Assembly: GCF_001705515.1 (NCBI RefSeq)
Contig: NZ_MDJS01000003.1
Span: 682,001 to 746,000, forward strand
DNA length: 64,000 nt
Direction of reading: 5' to 3'
From: Mucilaginibacter sp. PPCGB 2223
GTDB lineage: Bacteria; Bacteroidota; Bacteroidia; Sphingobacteriales; Sphingobacteriaceae
The position numbers and the translations under genes are program-made. Shown here piece after piece: positions 7,510 through 16,702 of this stretch (positions within the stretch are counted from its first letter, which is position 1; the number at the start of each line of letters is the position of its first letter). The notes under the pieces were generated by a model. That model made no database searches. It was given only the letters and a program-made list of their open reading frames with translations, and had not been told where the DNA came from.

Positions 7510-9183
7510 ATGCAAATGGATACTTATGTTATTGGCGTTGACTACGGGAGCGATTCGGTACGTTCGGTAATTGTCGATGCCCAAAATGGCCGCGAACTGG
7601 CTTCTTCTGTGTTTTATTATCCACGCTGGCAGCAGGGCCTGTATTGTAACGCGCCGCAAAACCAGTTCAGGCAGCACCCGTTGGATTATATCGAAGGTTT
7701 AGAAACCACCATAAAAGATTGTATCGCGAAAGCCGGCGGCGCAAGCATAGCTGCAGGCATTAAAGCTATAGCTGTTGATACCACAGGTTCGACGCCCGTT
7801 GCAGTGGACGAAAGCGGTACGCCATTAGCATTGCTGCCCGGTTTTGAAAGCAACCCCCACGCCATGTTTGTGTTGTGGAAGGATCATACCGGTATTAAGG
7901 AAGCCCAGGAAATAAACGAACACGCCACGAAGTTCGATACCAATTATTTACAATATGTAGGCGGGATATACTCGTCGGAATGGTTTTGGGCCAAGCTGCT
8001 GCGCACCCTGCGTGCCGACGAACAGGTACGCAACGCTTTATACAGCTGGGTTGAGCATTGCGACTGGATACCGTTTTTGCTAACCGGCGGTACCAAAGCA
8101 TCCGAAATAAAACGCGGTCGCTGTTCGGCAGGCCACAAAGCTTTATGGGCGGCCGAATTTGGCGGGCTGCCGCCGGATGAATTCTTCTCGTCGCTCGATC
8201 CGCTTTTGACAGGTATTACTGATAAATTATTTAAAGAAACATATACTTCTGACGTACCTGCCGGAAATTTAAGCGCCGAATGGGCACAGCGTTTGGGGCT
8301 TTCGACCGATGTCGTTGTTGGCGTAGGTGCTTTTGATGCGCACATGGGCGCTGTAGGCGGGCAGATAGAGCCTTATCATTTAAGCAAAGTGATGGGTACT
8401 TCTACCTGTGATATTTTGGTGGCCCCTACTACCGACCTGGACGGCAAGCTCATTAAAGGTATCTGCGGGCAGGTTGACGGCTCGGTAATACCGGGTATGC
8501 TGGGCATGGAGGCCGGGCAATCAGCATTTGGCGATACCTATGCCTGGTTCCGCAACCTGCTGGCATGGCCGCTGCAAAATTTATTGTCGCAATCAAAGCT
8601 GATCGATGCACAAACCGCCGGTGCTTTGAAAGAAGAACTGACCGGCAAGATCATAGCCGAGCTAAGCAAGCAGGCGGCCTTATTACCTGTCGACGAAAAC
8701 GAATTGGCTGTTGACTGGTTCAACGGCCGCCGCACGCCCGATGCCAACCAGGAGCTGAAAGGCGCCATCAGCGGTTTGGGTTTGGGCAGCGATGCACCAC
8801 GGGTGTTTAAGGCGCTGGCGGAAGCTACCTGCTTTGGCGCTAAAAAGATCGTCGACCGCTTTATCAGCGAAGGCGTACCTGTTAAAGGGATCATCGGTGT
8901 GGGTGGTGTGGCCCGAAAATCGCCGTATATTATGCAGATGATGGCCAATGTACTTGGTATGCCTATCCGCATCCATAAGCACGAGCAAACCTGCGCTATG
9001 GGCGCCGCCATGTTTGCAGCAGCAGCGGCCGGTATTTACCCGAATGTGGAAGCAGCTATGGCAGCCATGGGCAGCGGTTTTGATATGGAATATTTCCCGC
9101 AACACGAAAGCCAGGCCATTTATGCTAAACGTTACGAACAATACAACAAATTAGGCGGCTTTATTGAGCAGCAAACAAAATAG
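7510..9183 (+). CDS. araB: L-ribulokinase
   Basis: 557 residues of the FGGY carbohydrate-kinase family. The N-terminus VIGVDYGSDSVRSVIVD is the first phosphate-binding loop, GVGAFDAHMGAVGG lies in the middle, and GVGGVARKSPYIMQMMANVLGMPI is the C-terminal ATP-binding signature (shown in part). It phosphorylates L-ribulose to L-ribulose 5-phosphate in the cytoplasm. It is the first gene of araB-araD-GH27-araA. A second ATG at 7516 could also be used. The putative AraR box lies 11 bp upstream. Confidence 0.96.
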   Translation: MQMDTYVIGVDYGSDSVRSVIVDAQNGRELASSVFYYPRWQQGLYCNAPQNQFRQHPLDYIEGLETTIKDCIAKAGGASIAAGIKAIAVDTTGSTPVAVDESGTPLALLPGFESNPHAMFVLWKDHTGIKEAQEINEHATKFDTNYLQYVGGIYSSEWFWAKLLRTLRADEQVRNALYSWVEHCDWIPFLLTGGTKASEIKRGRCSAGHKALWAAEFGGLPPDEFFSSLDPLLTGITDKLFKETYTSDVPAGNLSAEWAQRLGLSTDVVVGVGAFDAHMGAVGGQIEPYHLSKVMGTSTCDILVAPTTDLDGKLIKGICGQVDGSVIPGMLGMEAGQSAFGDTYAWFRNLLAWPLQNLLSQSKLIDAQTAGALKEELTGKIIAELSKQAALLPVDENELAVDWFNGRRTPDANQELKGAISGLGLGSDAPRVFKALAEATCFGAKKIVDRFISEGVPVKGIIGVGGVARKSPYIMQMMANVLGMPIRIHKHEQTCAMGAAMFAAAAAGIYPNVEAAMAAMGSGFDMEYFPQHESQAIYAKRYEQYNKLGGFIEQQTK

Positions 9184-9187
9184 AATA

Positions 9188-9886
9188 ATGAGCAAATACA
9201 GTCATATACAAGAGGAGGCGTACCATGCCAATATGGAATTGCCAAAGTTGAACCTGGTGATCTTTACCTTTGGGAATGTGAGCGCGGTAGACCGTGATTT
9301 AGGCGTATTCGCCATTAAACCGAGCGGTGTGCCTTATGAGGATCTGACACCCGAGAGCATGGTGATTGTGGATTTTGACGGTAATACAGTAGCCGGCAAG
9401 CTGCGCCCGTCGTCGGATACAAAAACCCACGCTGTTTTATATAAACATTGGGACAGCATAGGCGGCATAGTGCATACGCACTCGACCTACGCTACGGCAT
9501 GGGCGCAATCGCTGCGGGATATCCCGATCTTTGGGACTACGCATGCCGATTACAATACGGTGGACATTCCCTGCGCACCGCCCATGAGCGATGAGATGAT
9601 CAAAGGTGATTACGAATATCAAACCGGTTTCCAGATCATGGAGTGCCTGCAGGAAAAAGGCATGAGCTATAAAGAGGTCGAAATGGTTTTAGTGGGTAAT
9701 CACGCGCCGTTTACCTGGGGTAAAAACGCGCATAAAGCGGTACATAACAGCGCTGTATTGGAAGCCATCGCGCAAATGGCTTTATTGACCGAACAGATAA
9801 ACCCGAACGCGCCACGCCTGAAAAATGCTTTGATCAATAAGCATTATGAGCGTAAGCATGGCGAGGGGAGTTATTACGGACAGTAA
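9188..9886 (+). CDS. araD: L-ribulose-5-phosphate 4-epimerase
   Basis: 232 residues, class II aldolase/epimerase fold. IVHTHST supplies zinc ligands His96 and His98, followed by the HADYNTVD stretch and GNHAPF with the third zinc His. It converts L-ribulose 5-phosphate to D-xylulose 5-phosphate, feeding the pentose phosphate pathway. I chose ATG 9188, 4 bp after the araB stop, over an in-frame start at 9164 that would overlap araB and add eight unrelated residues. Confidence 0.95.
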   Translation: MSKYSHIQEEAYHANMELPKLNLVIFTFGNVSAVDRDLGVFAIKPSGVPYEDLTPESMVIVDFDGNTVAGKLRPSSDTKTHAVLYKHWDSIGGIVHTHSTYATAWAQSLRDIPIFGTTHADYNTVDIPCAPPMSDEMIKGDYEYQTGFQIMECLQEKGMSYKEVEMVLVGNHAPFTWGKNAHKAVHNSAVLEAIAQMALLTEQINPNAPRLKNALINKHYERKHGEGSYYGQ

Positions 9887-9890
9887 GTGT

Positions 9891-9963
9891 TAGTCTGGAG
9901 TCGTGAGTTCTGAGTCTGGAGTCAAAAAAAGGACTCAGGACTAAAGACTCGAGACTCAGGACT
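9891..9963. repeat. Word-repeat pseudo-palindrome (GAGTC family)
   Basis: The left arm (9891-9923) is built from degenerate copies of GAGTCTGGAGTC and the right arm (9931-9963) from GGACTCAGGACT copies in the opposite sense, separated by an A-rich loop. It lies between araD and the GH27 gene and could form a long imperfect hairpin inside the operon transcript. Confidence 0.65.
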
Positions 9964-9968
9964 GGATT

Positions 9969-10053
9969 CCGCGTTAGCGATTGGAGCGGATACCGGCCCG
10001 TGACTAAGGCCTGCAGGAGTATGAGCGGAAAGCGCGGGCCGCAGGTAACGCCC
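9969..10053. repeat. Dispersed 85-nt fold-back repeat, copy 1
   Basis: It is nearly identical to 26149-26232 and differs by a handful of substitutions and one deletion. Ends GCGTTA and TAACGC are complementary, and an inner GGCCCG pairs with CGGGCC. In copy 2 the inner arm is GGCCTG, which keeps pairing through a G-U. It lies between araD and the GH27 gene. Confidence 0.8.
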
Positions 10054-10087
10054 AAATGAAATTGATAGAAATATAAACCGATAACTA

Positions 10088-11503
10088 ATGATGCTATTTA
10101 CAACGAGCAAAAACGAAAGCTTGCACAGCGTGAATATTGCACGCAGAAGATTTCTCCCTCTGGTCGAAATGACAATGGTGTTTTTGGGTTTATTGGTTAG
10201 CAATATATCTAGGGCTCAAACTACCGATTTCCATAACTGGGCGCCTACGCCGCCAATGGGCTGGAACAGCTGGGATTGTTTTGGGCCGACTGTGGTTGAA
10301 AGCGAAGTAAAAGCCAATGCCGATTACATGGCCAAAAACCTGAAAAAGTTTGGCTGGGAATATATTGTGGTGGATATCCGTTGGTATGTGGGGAACGATC
10401 ATGCGCATGGCTATAACGAAAAAGACCCGGACTATGTGCTGGATGAATACGGGCGTTTTCAGCCGGCGGTAAACCGTTTTCCATCGGCCGCAGGTGGTAA
10501 GGGATTTAAGCCTTTGGCTGATTATATCCATAGCAAAGGGCTGAAATTCGGCATCCATATAATGCGTGGTATACCGGTTGAGGCGGTAAAACGCAACCTG
10601 CCGATATTGGGCAGCAAAGCTACAGCCAAAGATATTTACAGTACCGAAGGGCAATGCAAATGGCTGCACGATATGTATACCGTTGTTGGCGGACGGGATG
10701 GCGCGCAGGAATATTATAATTCGCTGTTTGCGTTGTATGCCAGCTGGGGGTTGGACTTTGTCAAGGTTGATGATCTTTCGCGCCCGTACCATACCGATGA
10801 AGTAAACATGATCCGGAAGGCGATCGATCTGACCGGAAGAAAGATCGTATTAAGCACTTCGCCGGGTGAAACACCGATCAATGCGGCTACAGAGGTACAG
10901 CAACATGCCAATATGTGGCGTACGGTTGACGATTTTTGGGATAACTGGAAGATGCTGAAGGAGCATTTTGATGTTTTTGAACGCTGGAACCAATACCGCA
11001 TACCCGGTGGATGGCCTGACGGCGATATGCTGCCTTTGGGCAATATCGGCCTGCGCGCCGAGCGTGGCAACGCGCGTATGACCGCCTTTACGCACGATGA
11101 ACAATATACGCTGATGACGCTGTGGTGCATCTTCCGCTCGCCGCTGATGTTTGGCGGCAACCTGCCCGATAATGACGAGTTTACGCTATCGCTGCTGAAT
11201 AATAAGGAAGTGATGAACGTGCTGAAAAACAGTGCTAACAATAGGGAGCTTTTTCGTAACCAGCACGTTATTTGCTGGGTTGCCGATGACCCCAAAACCG
11301 GCGACAAATATGTAGCCCTGTTCAACCCGGCCGATGACCCGGAGCCTGTAACTGCGTCGGTTAAATTAAGCGAACTGGGTTTTAGCTCGGCTTGCAAGGT
11401 GAAGGATTTATGGAATAAAACCGACCTGGGCAAATTTACGGGCGAATTTGCGGTAAGCATTAATAAACATGGCGCGGGGCTGTATCGGGTGAGCGGGAAG
11501 TAG
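10088..11503 (+). CDS. GH27 glycosidase (alpha-galactosidase / beta-L-arabinopyranosidase type)
   Basis: 471 residues from ATG 10088, though ATG 10169 (residue 28) is a better start because residues 1-27 come from a repeat-like leader; from there MTMVFLGLLVSNISRAQ is a signal peptide. PPMGWNSWDCFG is the GH27 hallmark and FVKVDDLS holds nucleophile Asp228. GH27 enzymes remove alpha-galactose or beta-L-arabinopyranose. Its place between araD and araA makes a beta-L-arabinopyranosidase attractive, but this is inferred from context. The usual LKYD nucleophile motif reads VKVDD here. Confidence 0.88.
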   Translation: MMLFTTSKNESLHSVNIARRRFLPLVEMTMVFLGLLVSNISRAQTTDFHNWAPTPPMGWNSWDCFGPTVVESEVKANADYMAKNLKKFGWEYIVVDIRWYVGNDHAHGYNEKDPDYVLDEYGRFQPAVNRFPSAAGGKGFKPLADYIHSKGLKFGIHIMRGIPVEAVKRNLPILGSKATAKDIYSTEGQCKWLHDMYTVVGGRDGAQEYYNSLFALYASWGLDFVKVDDLSRPYHTDEVNMIRKAIDLTGRKIVLSTSPGETPINAATEVQQHANMWRTVDDFWDNWKMLKEHFDVFERWNQYRIPGGWPDGDMLPLGNIGLRAERGNARMTAFTHDEQYTLMTLWCIFRSPLMFGGNLPDNDEFTLSLLNNKEVMNVLKNSANNRELFRNQHVICWVADDPKTGDKYVALFNPADDPEPVTASVKLSELGFSSACKVKDLWNKTDLGKFTGEFAVSINKHGAGLYRVSGK

Positions 11504-11544
11504 TGAATGGTGAGTGATGAGCGGTTGGCATGGCGTAGGGACAC

Positions 11545-11570
11545 ACCCCTAACCCCTCCCAAGAGGGGAA
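11545..11570. repeat. G/C-rich CCCCT...AGGGG hairpin repeat
   Basis: ACCCCTAACCCCTCCC followed by AAGAGGGG forms a short hairpin. Related copies lie at 24648-24676, 24734-24766 and 53473-53499. It falls between the GH27 gene and araA. Confidence 0.6.
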
Positions 11571-11603
11571 TTTAACAGAAGTAAAAAGTAAACAGAAATA
11601 ACA

Positions 11604-13094
11604 ATGATAGATTTAAAAACACTTGAAGTTTGGTTTGTAACCGGCAGTCAGGATTTATATGGTGAGGAAACTTTAAGGCAGGTTGCCGAACATTCGCAAC
11701 AGATAGCCAAAGCGTTCGATGCTTCGGCGCAGATACCGGTGCGCGTGGTATTTAAGCCGACCGTAAAATCGACCGAAGAAATTTATAAAACCCTGCAGGA
11801 AGCCAATACCACCAAAAACTGTATCGGCATCGTTGCCTGGATGCACACCTTTTCGCCGGCTAAGATGTGGATCAACGGTTTAAAGATATTACAAAAACCA
11901 ATGCTGCACCTGCACACGCAGTTTAACAGCGATATCCCATGGCAAACCATCGATATGGACTTTATGAACCTGAACCAGAGCGCCCACGGCGACCGTGAGT
12001 TTGGTTTTATCATGAGCCGTATGCGTTTGAACCGCAAGGTGGTTGTCGGCCACTGGCAAAGCGCTGAGGTACTGGAGCAGATCGGTGCCTGGACCCGTGT
12101 TGCCGCTGGTTGGAACGACTGGCAGGGTGCGCGTTTTGTGCGCTTTGGCGATAATATGCGCTATGTTGCAGTTACCGATGGCGATAAGGTTGAGGCCGAG
12201 TTGAAATTCGGCTATTCGGTTAATACGCACGGTGTTGGCGACCTGGTGAAAGTGATCAACGCCATCAGCGATGCTGAGATTGATAAGCTAACCAAAGAGT
12301 ACGAAGACATTTACGCCGTGGTACCGTCGCTTAAAAAAGGCGGCGATCAATACCAATCATTACGCGAAGCCGCTAAAATTGAGTTAGGCATACTGGCCTT
12401 TTTACAGGATGGCAATTACAAAGGCTATACCGATACTTTTGAAGACCTGCATGGCATGGCGCAACTGCCGGGTATTGCTTCGCAGCGATTGATGGGTAAA
12501 GGTTATGGCTTTGGCGGTGAGGGCGACTGGAAAACTGCTGCCCTGGTACGCGCCATGAAAGTGATGGGCAGCGGCCTAAAAGGCGGCAACTCGTTTATGG
12601 AAGATTATACCTACCACTTTAACCCGGCAAACCCGATGGTGCTGGGATCGCACATGCTCGAGATCTGTGAGTCGATAGCGATGGGCAAAGCTAATTGCGA
12701 GATACACCCGCTTGGCATCGGTGGTAAAGCCGACCCGGTGCGTTTGGTATTTAACGTAGCCGGCGGCCCGGCGCTTAACGCATCGATAGTGGATATGGGC
12801 AACCGTTTCCGCCTGCTGGTTAACGAGGTTGAAGCCGTAGCGCCACAGCACGAGCTACCAAAACTGCCTGTAGCCCGTGTGCTGTGGAAACCACTGCCCG
12901 ATATGAAAACCGGCTGCGCGGCCTGGATACTGGCCGGCGGCGCGCACCATACCTGTTACAGCCAGAACCTGAGCAGCGAGCAACTGGTTGATTTTGCCGA
13001 AATGGCGAACATCGAGTGTGTATTGATCGACAAAGACACCAAGATACACCAGTTTAAAAATGAGCTGAGGTGGAGTGATGCTTCCTATAGATAG
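11604..13094 (+). CDS. araA: L-arabinose isomerase
   Basis: 496 residues, the usual length for AraA. It starts MIDLKTLEVWFVTGSQDLYG, a typical AraA opening, and has HTFSPAKMWI and EGDWKTAALVRAMK, with the metal-ligand Glu/His set in the family positions. It converts L-arabinose to L-ribulose in the cytoplasm. It is the last gene of the araB-araD-GH27-araA operon, 100 bp after the GH27 gene. No arabinose transporter is seen in this window, so uptake must be encoded elsewhere. Confidence 0.96.
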   Translation: MIDLKTLEVWFVTGSQDLYGEETLRQVAEHSQQIAKAFDASAQIPVRVVFKPTVKSTEEIYKTLQEANTTKNCIGIVAWMHTFSPAKMWINGLKILQKPMLHLHTQFNSDIPWQTIDMDFMNLNQSAHGDREFGFIMSRMRLNRKVVVGHWQSAEVLEQIGAWTRVAAGWNDWQGARFVRFGDNMRYVAVTDGDKVEAELKFGYSVNTHGVGDLVKVINAISDAEIDKLTKEYEDIYAVVPSLKKGGDQYQSLREAAKIELGILAFLQDGNYKGYTDTFEDLHGMAQLPGIASQRLMGKGYGFGGEGDWKTAALVRAMKVMGSGLKGGNSFMEDYTYHFNPANPMVLGSHMLEICESIAMGKANCEIHPLGIGGKADPVRLVFNVAGGPALNASIVDMGNRFRLLVNEVEAVAPQHELPKLPVARVLWKPLPDMKTGCAAWILAGGAHHTCYSQNLSSEQLVDFAEMANIECVLIDKDTKIHQFKNELRWSDASYR

Positions 13095-13184
13095 TCCGAA
13101 GCAGGAAGCTTGAACCAGCAAGTTTTTTAAGAACAAAGCCCTTTCGTTGGATGACGGAGGGGCTTTTGAATTTAATTTTGACTT

Positions 13185-13637
13185 TTAACTTTCCAAAATC
13201 GCTTTAATCTGTACCAAAATAGGGTTCCAGCCTTCGCCGTTGTTGTAGGTATCTTTATAGCGCTTTTCGCCATCGGCAGCGTTTTCAAAACCGCTTTGGG
13301 TTACAGTGAGAGTTGTTTGGCCGTCGGCCTCAGTCAAGGCGTACTCTACATCCAGATAATTTTCGGGGATATCGGGCATGCCCGAGTTTGGATCGATGAC
13401 GGTATATACCAAGCGCTTGCCGGGTTCTATCGCAACTATATTGCCTTTAACCGGGATAAAGGGCTTGCCTTCATATTCCATCCGCCAAAGCAATGGGCTG
13501 CCCGGCTGCCAGTCGGAAACGGTTTCGCAGCCGAACATATATTTTTTGGTTTGCTCCGGGTTTACCAGTGCATCCCAAACTTTAGCGGCTGGGGCGTTGA
13601 TGGTAACTACGCTTTTAACGATCATTGGCTGGCTCAT
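13185..13637 (-). CDS. SRPBCC / AHSA1-domain protein
   Basis: 150 residues from the ATG at 13637 (MSQPMIVKSVVTINAPAAKV). An in-frame start at 13703 would add 22 residues encoded by a terminator hairpin, so I reject it. The START/Bet v1-like fold is suggested by APAAKVWDALVNPEQTKKYMF and by GWNPILVQIKAILES at the end. Proteins of this class bind hydrophobic ligands or assist Hsp90; the specific role is unknown. It lies downstream of the GH29 gene on the same strand but beyond its terminator. Confidence 0.85.
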   Translation of the reverse strand: MSQPMIVKSVVTINAPAAKVWDALVNPEQTKKYMFGCETVSDWQPGSPLLWRMEYEGKPFIPVKGNIVAIEPGKRLVYTVIDPNSGMPDIPENYLDVEYALTEADGQTTLTVTQSGFENAADGEKRYKDTYNNGEGWNPILVQIKAILES

Positions 13638-13661
13638 AGGAAGCAAAAATAATTTTATTGA

Positions 13662-13712
13662 AAAACCGGTTCGTTTATTTATCTGCAAAGTACAAATAAA
13701 CAAACCGGTTTT
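13662..13712 (-). terminator. Terminator after the GH29 gene
   Basis: AAAACCGGTT and AACCGGTTTT plus flanking GTTTATTT/AAATAAAC give an almost perfect 19-bp stem. T-rich sequence follows on the minus strand. It separates the fucosidase gene from the AHSA1 gene. Confidence 0.75.
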
Positions 13713-13727
13713 AAGTAATTGTTGTGC

Positions 13728-15257
13728 TTATTTTTTAAACGATACTTTAAAACCAGTTACCTGCCATGCAGGCAGATCGGCAGGTTTGGTAATGACGAGG
13801 GCATCGTCGGTTTGTTTCCAATCAAGCTTTTTTGTGCTGCCCAGCATAGTTACCGATGCGATAGCTTTATCGGCATATTTAGCGCTTTTGCCTAACGATT
13901 TGATGCTGATATCGCTTACCGGTGTTGCCATGCAGAAGGCATAAAGATCATTGCCTTTGGTTGTAAAACGAATATCGGTTGGCTGATATGCGCTCACATC
14001 GCTTAAGCCGCCAAAATGGCCTTTCTTCTGGTTTGCCTTGATGGTGGATGGGCCCTCGCCATAAATCTTCCAGGGGCGGGTACCGTAAATACCTTCGCCG
14101 TTAACCGGCGTCCAGTCGGCAATCTGTTGTACGATGTTCAACACATCAGGTTCGAGATCGCCCTCGGGTGTTTGAACGATGTTGATCAACAGGTTACCAT
14201 TTTTGCTAACAATATCGACCAGCATTTGTATCACCTCGTTACCGGTACGGTATTTTTGACCGGTGCGGTAATACCAGTCGCCAATGGAGGTGTCGGTTTG
14301 CCACGGAAACGGACTGATAGAGTCTAACACGCCACGTTCTACATCCTGCGCCCATTTACCCGATGATGGCTCTTTACAGTTATATACCGCATCGAGTTTG
14401 CCGTTATGAAAAGCCATATTACCATTGTAAAAATTGGCCAGCATACTGCGGCCGATTTCGTCGAACGGCAGTTTGCTGTCGGAGTATAACAGGTCGGGGT
14501 GATAGGTATCTACCAGTTCTTTCACATCGGCATACCACTCTTTCATCCATTCGGGATTGGTTGTAAGCCAACCCTTATCGTCGGGCGCGGCTTTGGTATG
14601 GTAAAGGTCAGCATATTGCGGATCGTTGCCATCATAGGGCACACCTTTATACATGCCACCGGTATCGGCGCTGTGTGCGCTTTGATACCAGGTATAACTG
14701 GCGGCCAAATGCTCGGACACGCCGAATTTTAGCCCCTGATTTTTGGCGGCCTTTTGCCACAGGCCAACCACATCTTTATGCGGCCCCATTTTTACAGCGT
14801 TCCAGCGGTGAATTTTTGAGTCCCACAAAAAGAAATTGTCGTGATGGCTGCCCATGCTTACAAAGTATTTGGCGCCAGCCTTTTTGTATAAGGCCATCAG
14901 CTTTTCGGGATCCCATTTTTCGGCTTTCCACAATGGGATAATATCCTTGTAACCAAATTTGGATGGCGTACCATAATGCTCTACATGATATTTGTTTTGA
15001 TGGCTGCCTTGTATATACAGGTTTTTAGCATACCAATCGCCCTGGCGCGGAACGGCTTGCGGCCCCCAATGAGCCCAGAAACCCAGTTTGGCATCGCGAA
15101 ACCACCCGGGGTATTGATACTGCTTTAAAGATTCGTCGGTTGGTTTAAACTTGCCACTATTAATAGACAAAGGTTCTTGTGCCAGGGTGTTAATTGTAAA
15201 TGCGACAATTAAACTACCGCACAGCAATACAGGCTTAAAAAGCGGGTGCTTCTTCAT
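13728..15257 (-). CDS. Alpha-L-fucosidase, GH29
   Basis: 509 residues. A signal peptide (MKKHPLFKPVLLCGSLIVAF...LAQ) directs export. GH29 features include WFRDAKLGFWAHWGPQAVP, SMGSHHDNFFLWDS, FGVSEHLAASYTW, and HPDLLYSDSKLPF holding the likely nucleophile Asp. It hydrolyses alpha-L-fucosides from plant xyloglucan or host-type glycans. It extends the glycan-degrading cluster to the right of the ara operon, but it is on the opposite strand and has no AraR-like box that I can see. Confidence 0.92.
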   Translation of the reverse strand: MKKHPLFKPVLLCGSLIVAFTINTLAQEPLSINSGKFKPTDESLKQYQYPGWFRDAKLGFWAHWGPQAVPRQGDWYAKNLYIQGSHQNKYHVEHYGTPSKFGYKDIIPLWKAEKWDPEKLMALYKKAGAKYFVSMGSHHDNFFLWDSKIHRWNAVKMGPHKDVVGLWQKAAKNQGLKFGVSEHLAASYTWYQSAHSADTGGMYKGVPYDGNDPQYADLYHTKAAPDDKGWLTTNPEWMKEWYADVKELVDTYHPDLLYSDSKLPFDEIGRSMLANFYNGNMAFHNGKLDAVYNCKEPSSGKWAQDVERGVLDSISPFPWQTDTSIGDWYYRTGQKYRTGNEVIQMLVDIVSKNGNLLINIVQTPEGDLEPDVLNIVQQIADWTPVNGEGIYGTRPWKIYGEGPSTIKANQKKGHFGGLSDVSAYQPTDIRFTTKGNDLYAFCMATPVSDISIKSLGKSAKYADKAIASVTMLGSTKKLDWKQTDDALVITKPADLPAWQVTGFKVSFKK

Positions 15258-15440
15258 AATTGGTTAATAAATTTAAAATACTCCGGTTAGCTGGGGCAGA
15301 TAACCCCGGTTTACAGAGAGGTTATCACAGATGCAATTTGGCAATAATTAATTATACCCCAACAGCTTAGTGGTTAACTGAATTGTTATAATAGTAAACT
15401 ATCTTGGCAGTTTTATCAGGGTAACCGCCAATATGCGGTA

Positions 15441-16106
15441 TCAATTGAGTAGTGTATCGAAGTAGGTACCGGTAAAGTCATCGGCAAAGTGCAACACATT
15501 AGGCAGCGCAGTAAATTCGTCTGCGTGATGGGTTGTGGTTAACACCACAGTTTTCATCCCGGCGTTTAAAGCAGCCTCGACCCCTTTGGGTACGTCTTCA
15601 AAAACCAGGCAATCGGCTGGGTTAACACCTAATTGTCCGGCAACTTTTAAATAGGTTTCGGGATGGGGTTTGCTTAGCACCACATCGTCGGCACTCACAA
15701 TGGCTTTAAAATAATGACGGATATTGAGGTTATCGAGCACAAAATCGATATTGAAAGGGATAGCGGCCGAACCAATGGCCATCAAAATGCCTTTTTGATA
15801 CGCGGCTTCTAAAAACTCGTGCAGTCCGGGCAGCAAAGCAAGTTCGTCGAAATATTCCTGCTGATAACGCTTTTCTTTTTCGAAGGACAGGGCGACCATC
15901 TCGTCCATGCTAAACCTTTCGGGGCCAAACATGCGCACCAATACCTCGGGGTTTTTACCGTACATCTGCTGCTTTACTTCGTCCCAGCTAAAGTTACCGC
16001 CAAGGTCGTTATTTAACAGGTGGCGCCAGGCACGGGTATGGTATTCCATATCGTTGATCATGGTGCCGTTCAGGTCGAATATAAAAGCTTTGTAAGGTGA
16101 TGCCAT
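15441..16106 (-). CDS. HAD hydrolase, beta-phosphoglucomutase-like
   Basis: 221 residues from ATG 16106 (MASPYKAFIFDLNGTMIND); a start at 16166 would add an unlikely 20-residue leader. FDLNGTM is motif I (normally FDxDGT, so the second Asp is Asn here), GSAAIPFNID is motif II, SKPHPETY is motif III and VFEDVPKGVEAAL is motif IV. The alpha-helical cap follows motif I as in beta-PGM and phosphatase subfamilies. The Asn in place of the acid/base Asp (FDLNG) is unusual and may reduce activity. It is probably a sugar-phosphate phosphatase or mutase; the substrate is unknown. Confidence 0.82.
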   Translation of the reverse strand: MASPYKAFIFDLNGTMINDMEYHTRAWRHLLNNDLGGNFSWDEVKQQMYGKNPEVLVRMFGPERFSMDEMVALSFEKEKRYQQEYFDELALLPGLHEFLEAAYQKGILMAIGSAAIPFNIDFVLDNLNIRHYFKAIVSADDVVLSKPHPETYLKVAGQLGVNPADCLVFEDVPKGVEAALNAGMKTVVLTTTHHADEFTALPNVLHFADDFTGTYFDTLLN

Positions 16107-16236
16107 GCCGCAAAAAACCGAAAAAGATTGGCTTATCGCAAGTAAAAGCCGGCAGATAAATGTCATAATTTGTATTTGTTATGTCGTCGAATTTGTATAT
16201 TTAACTAATATTCACCCTTTTAACTTAAACCTTATT

Positions 16237-16644
16237 ATGGACATTTCGAAACTCAACTGGGCCGCAATTATTGTGGCAACTTTGTCCGGCTTTATTATTG
16301 GCGGCCTATGGTACTCAAAGATATTATTCGGCGCCACCTGGATGCGCGAAACTGGTATCACCGAAGAACAGGCAAAGCAGGGCAATAAAGGCAAGCTCTT
16401 CGGCCTGGCATTTTTATGGACATTAGTAATGGCCTTTAACCTGGCCATGTTTTTAAACGATGCAAAAACAACTGCTTCGTGGGGAGCTACCGCAGGTTTT
16501 TTAGCAGGCTTTGGCTGGGTTGCCATGGGCTTGTTTATTACCGGCCTGTTTGAGAAGCGATCGACCGCTTATATGTTGATCAACGCCGGCTATCTTACCG
16601 TTGCCCTTACGGTGATGGGACTGATTATCGGTGCCTGGAGATAA
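16237..16644 (+). CDS. DUF1761 membrane protein
   Basis: 135 residues from ATG 16237 (MDISKLNWAAIIVATLSGFI). It has four hydrophobic segments and matches the DUF1761 pattern WAAIIVATLSGFIIGGLWYS with a later FGWVAMGLFITGLFEKR. The function is unknown. An upstream in-frame start at 16105 is less likely because it overlaps the divergent HAD gene start. Confidence 0.82.
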   Translation: MDISKLNWAAIIVATLSGFIIGGLWYSKILFGATWMRETGITEEQAKQGNKGKLFGLAFLWTLVMAFNLAMFLNDAKTTASWGATAGFLAGFGWVAMGLFITGLFEKRSTAYMLINAGYLTVALTVMGLIIGAWR

Positions 16645-16680
16645 TAAAAAAGGAGCTATTTTAACAGATAGCCCCTTTTT
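16645..16680 (+). terminator. Terminator after DUF1761 gene
   Basis: AAAAAGGAGCTAT pairs with ATAGCCCCTTTTT around a short loop, beginning directly after the stop codon and followed by more T. Confidence 0.75.
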
Positions 16681-16702
16681 GTTGTTAAGCATTTATTGAG
16701 GA

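Noticed and set aside
8100..11562. Long antisense frames within araB, araD and GH27
   Set aside because: They overlap well-supported genes, lack motifs and have the composition expected of shadow frames.
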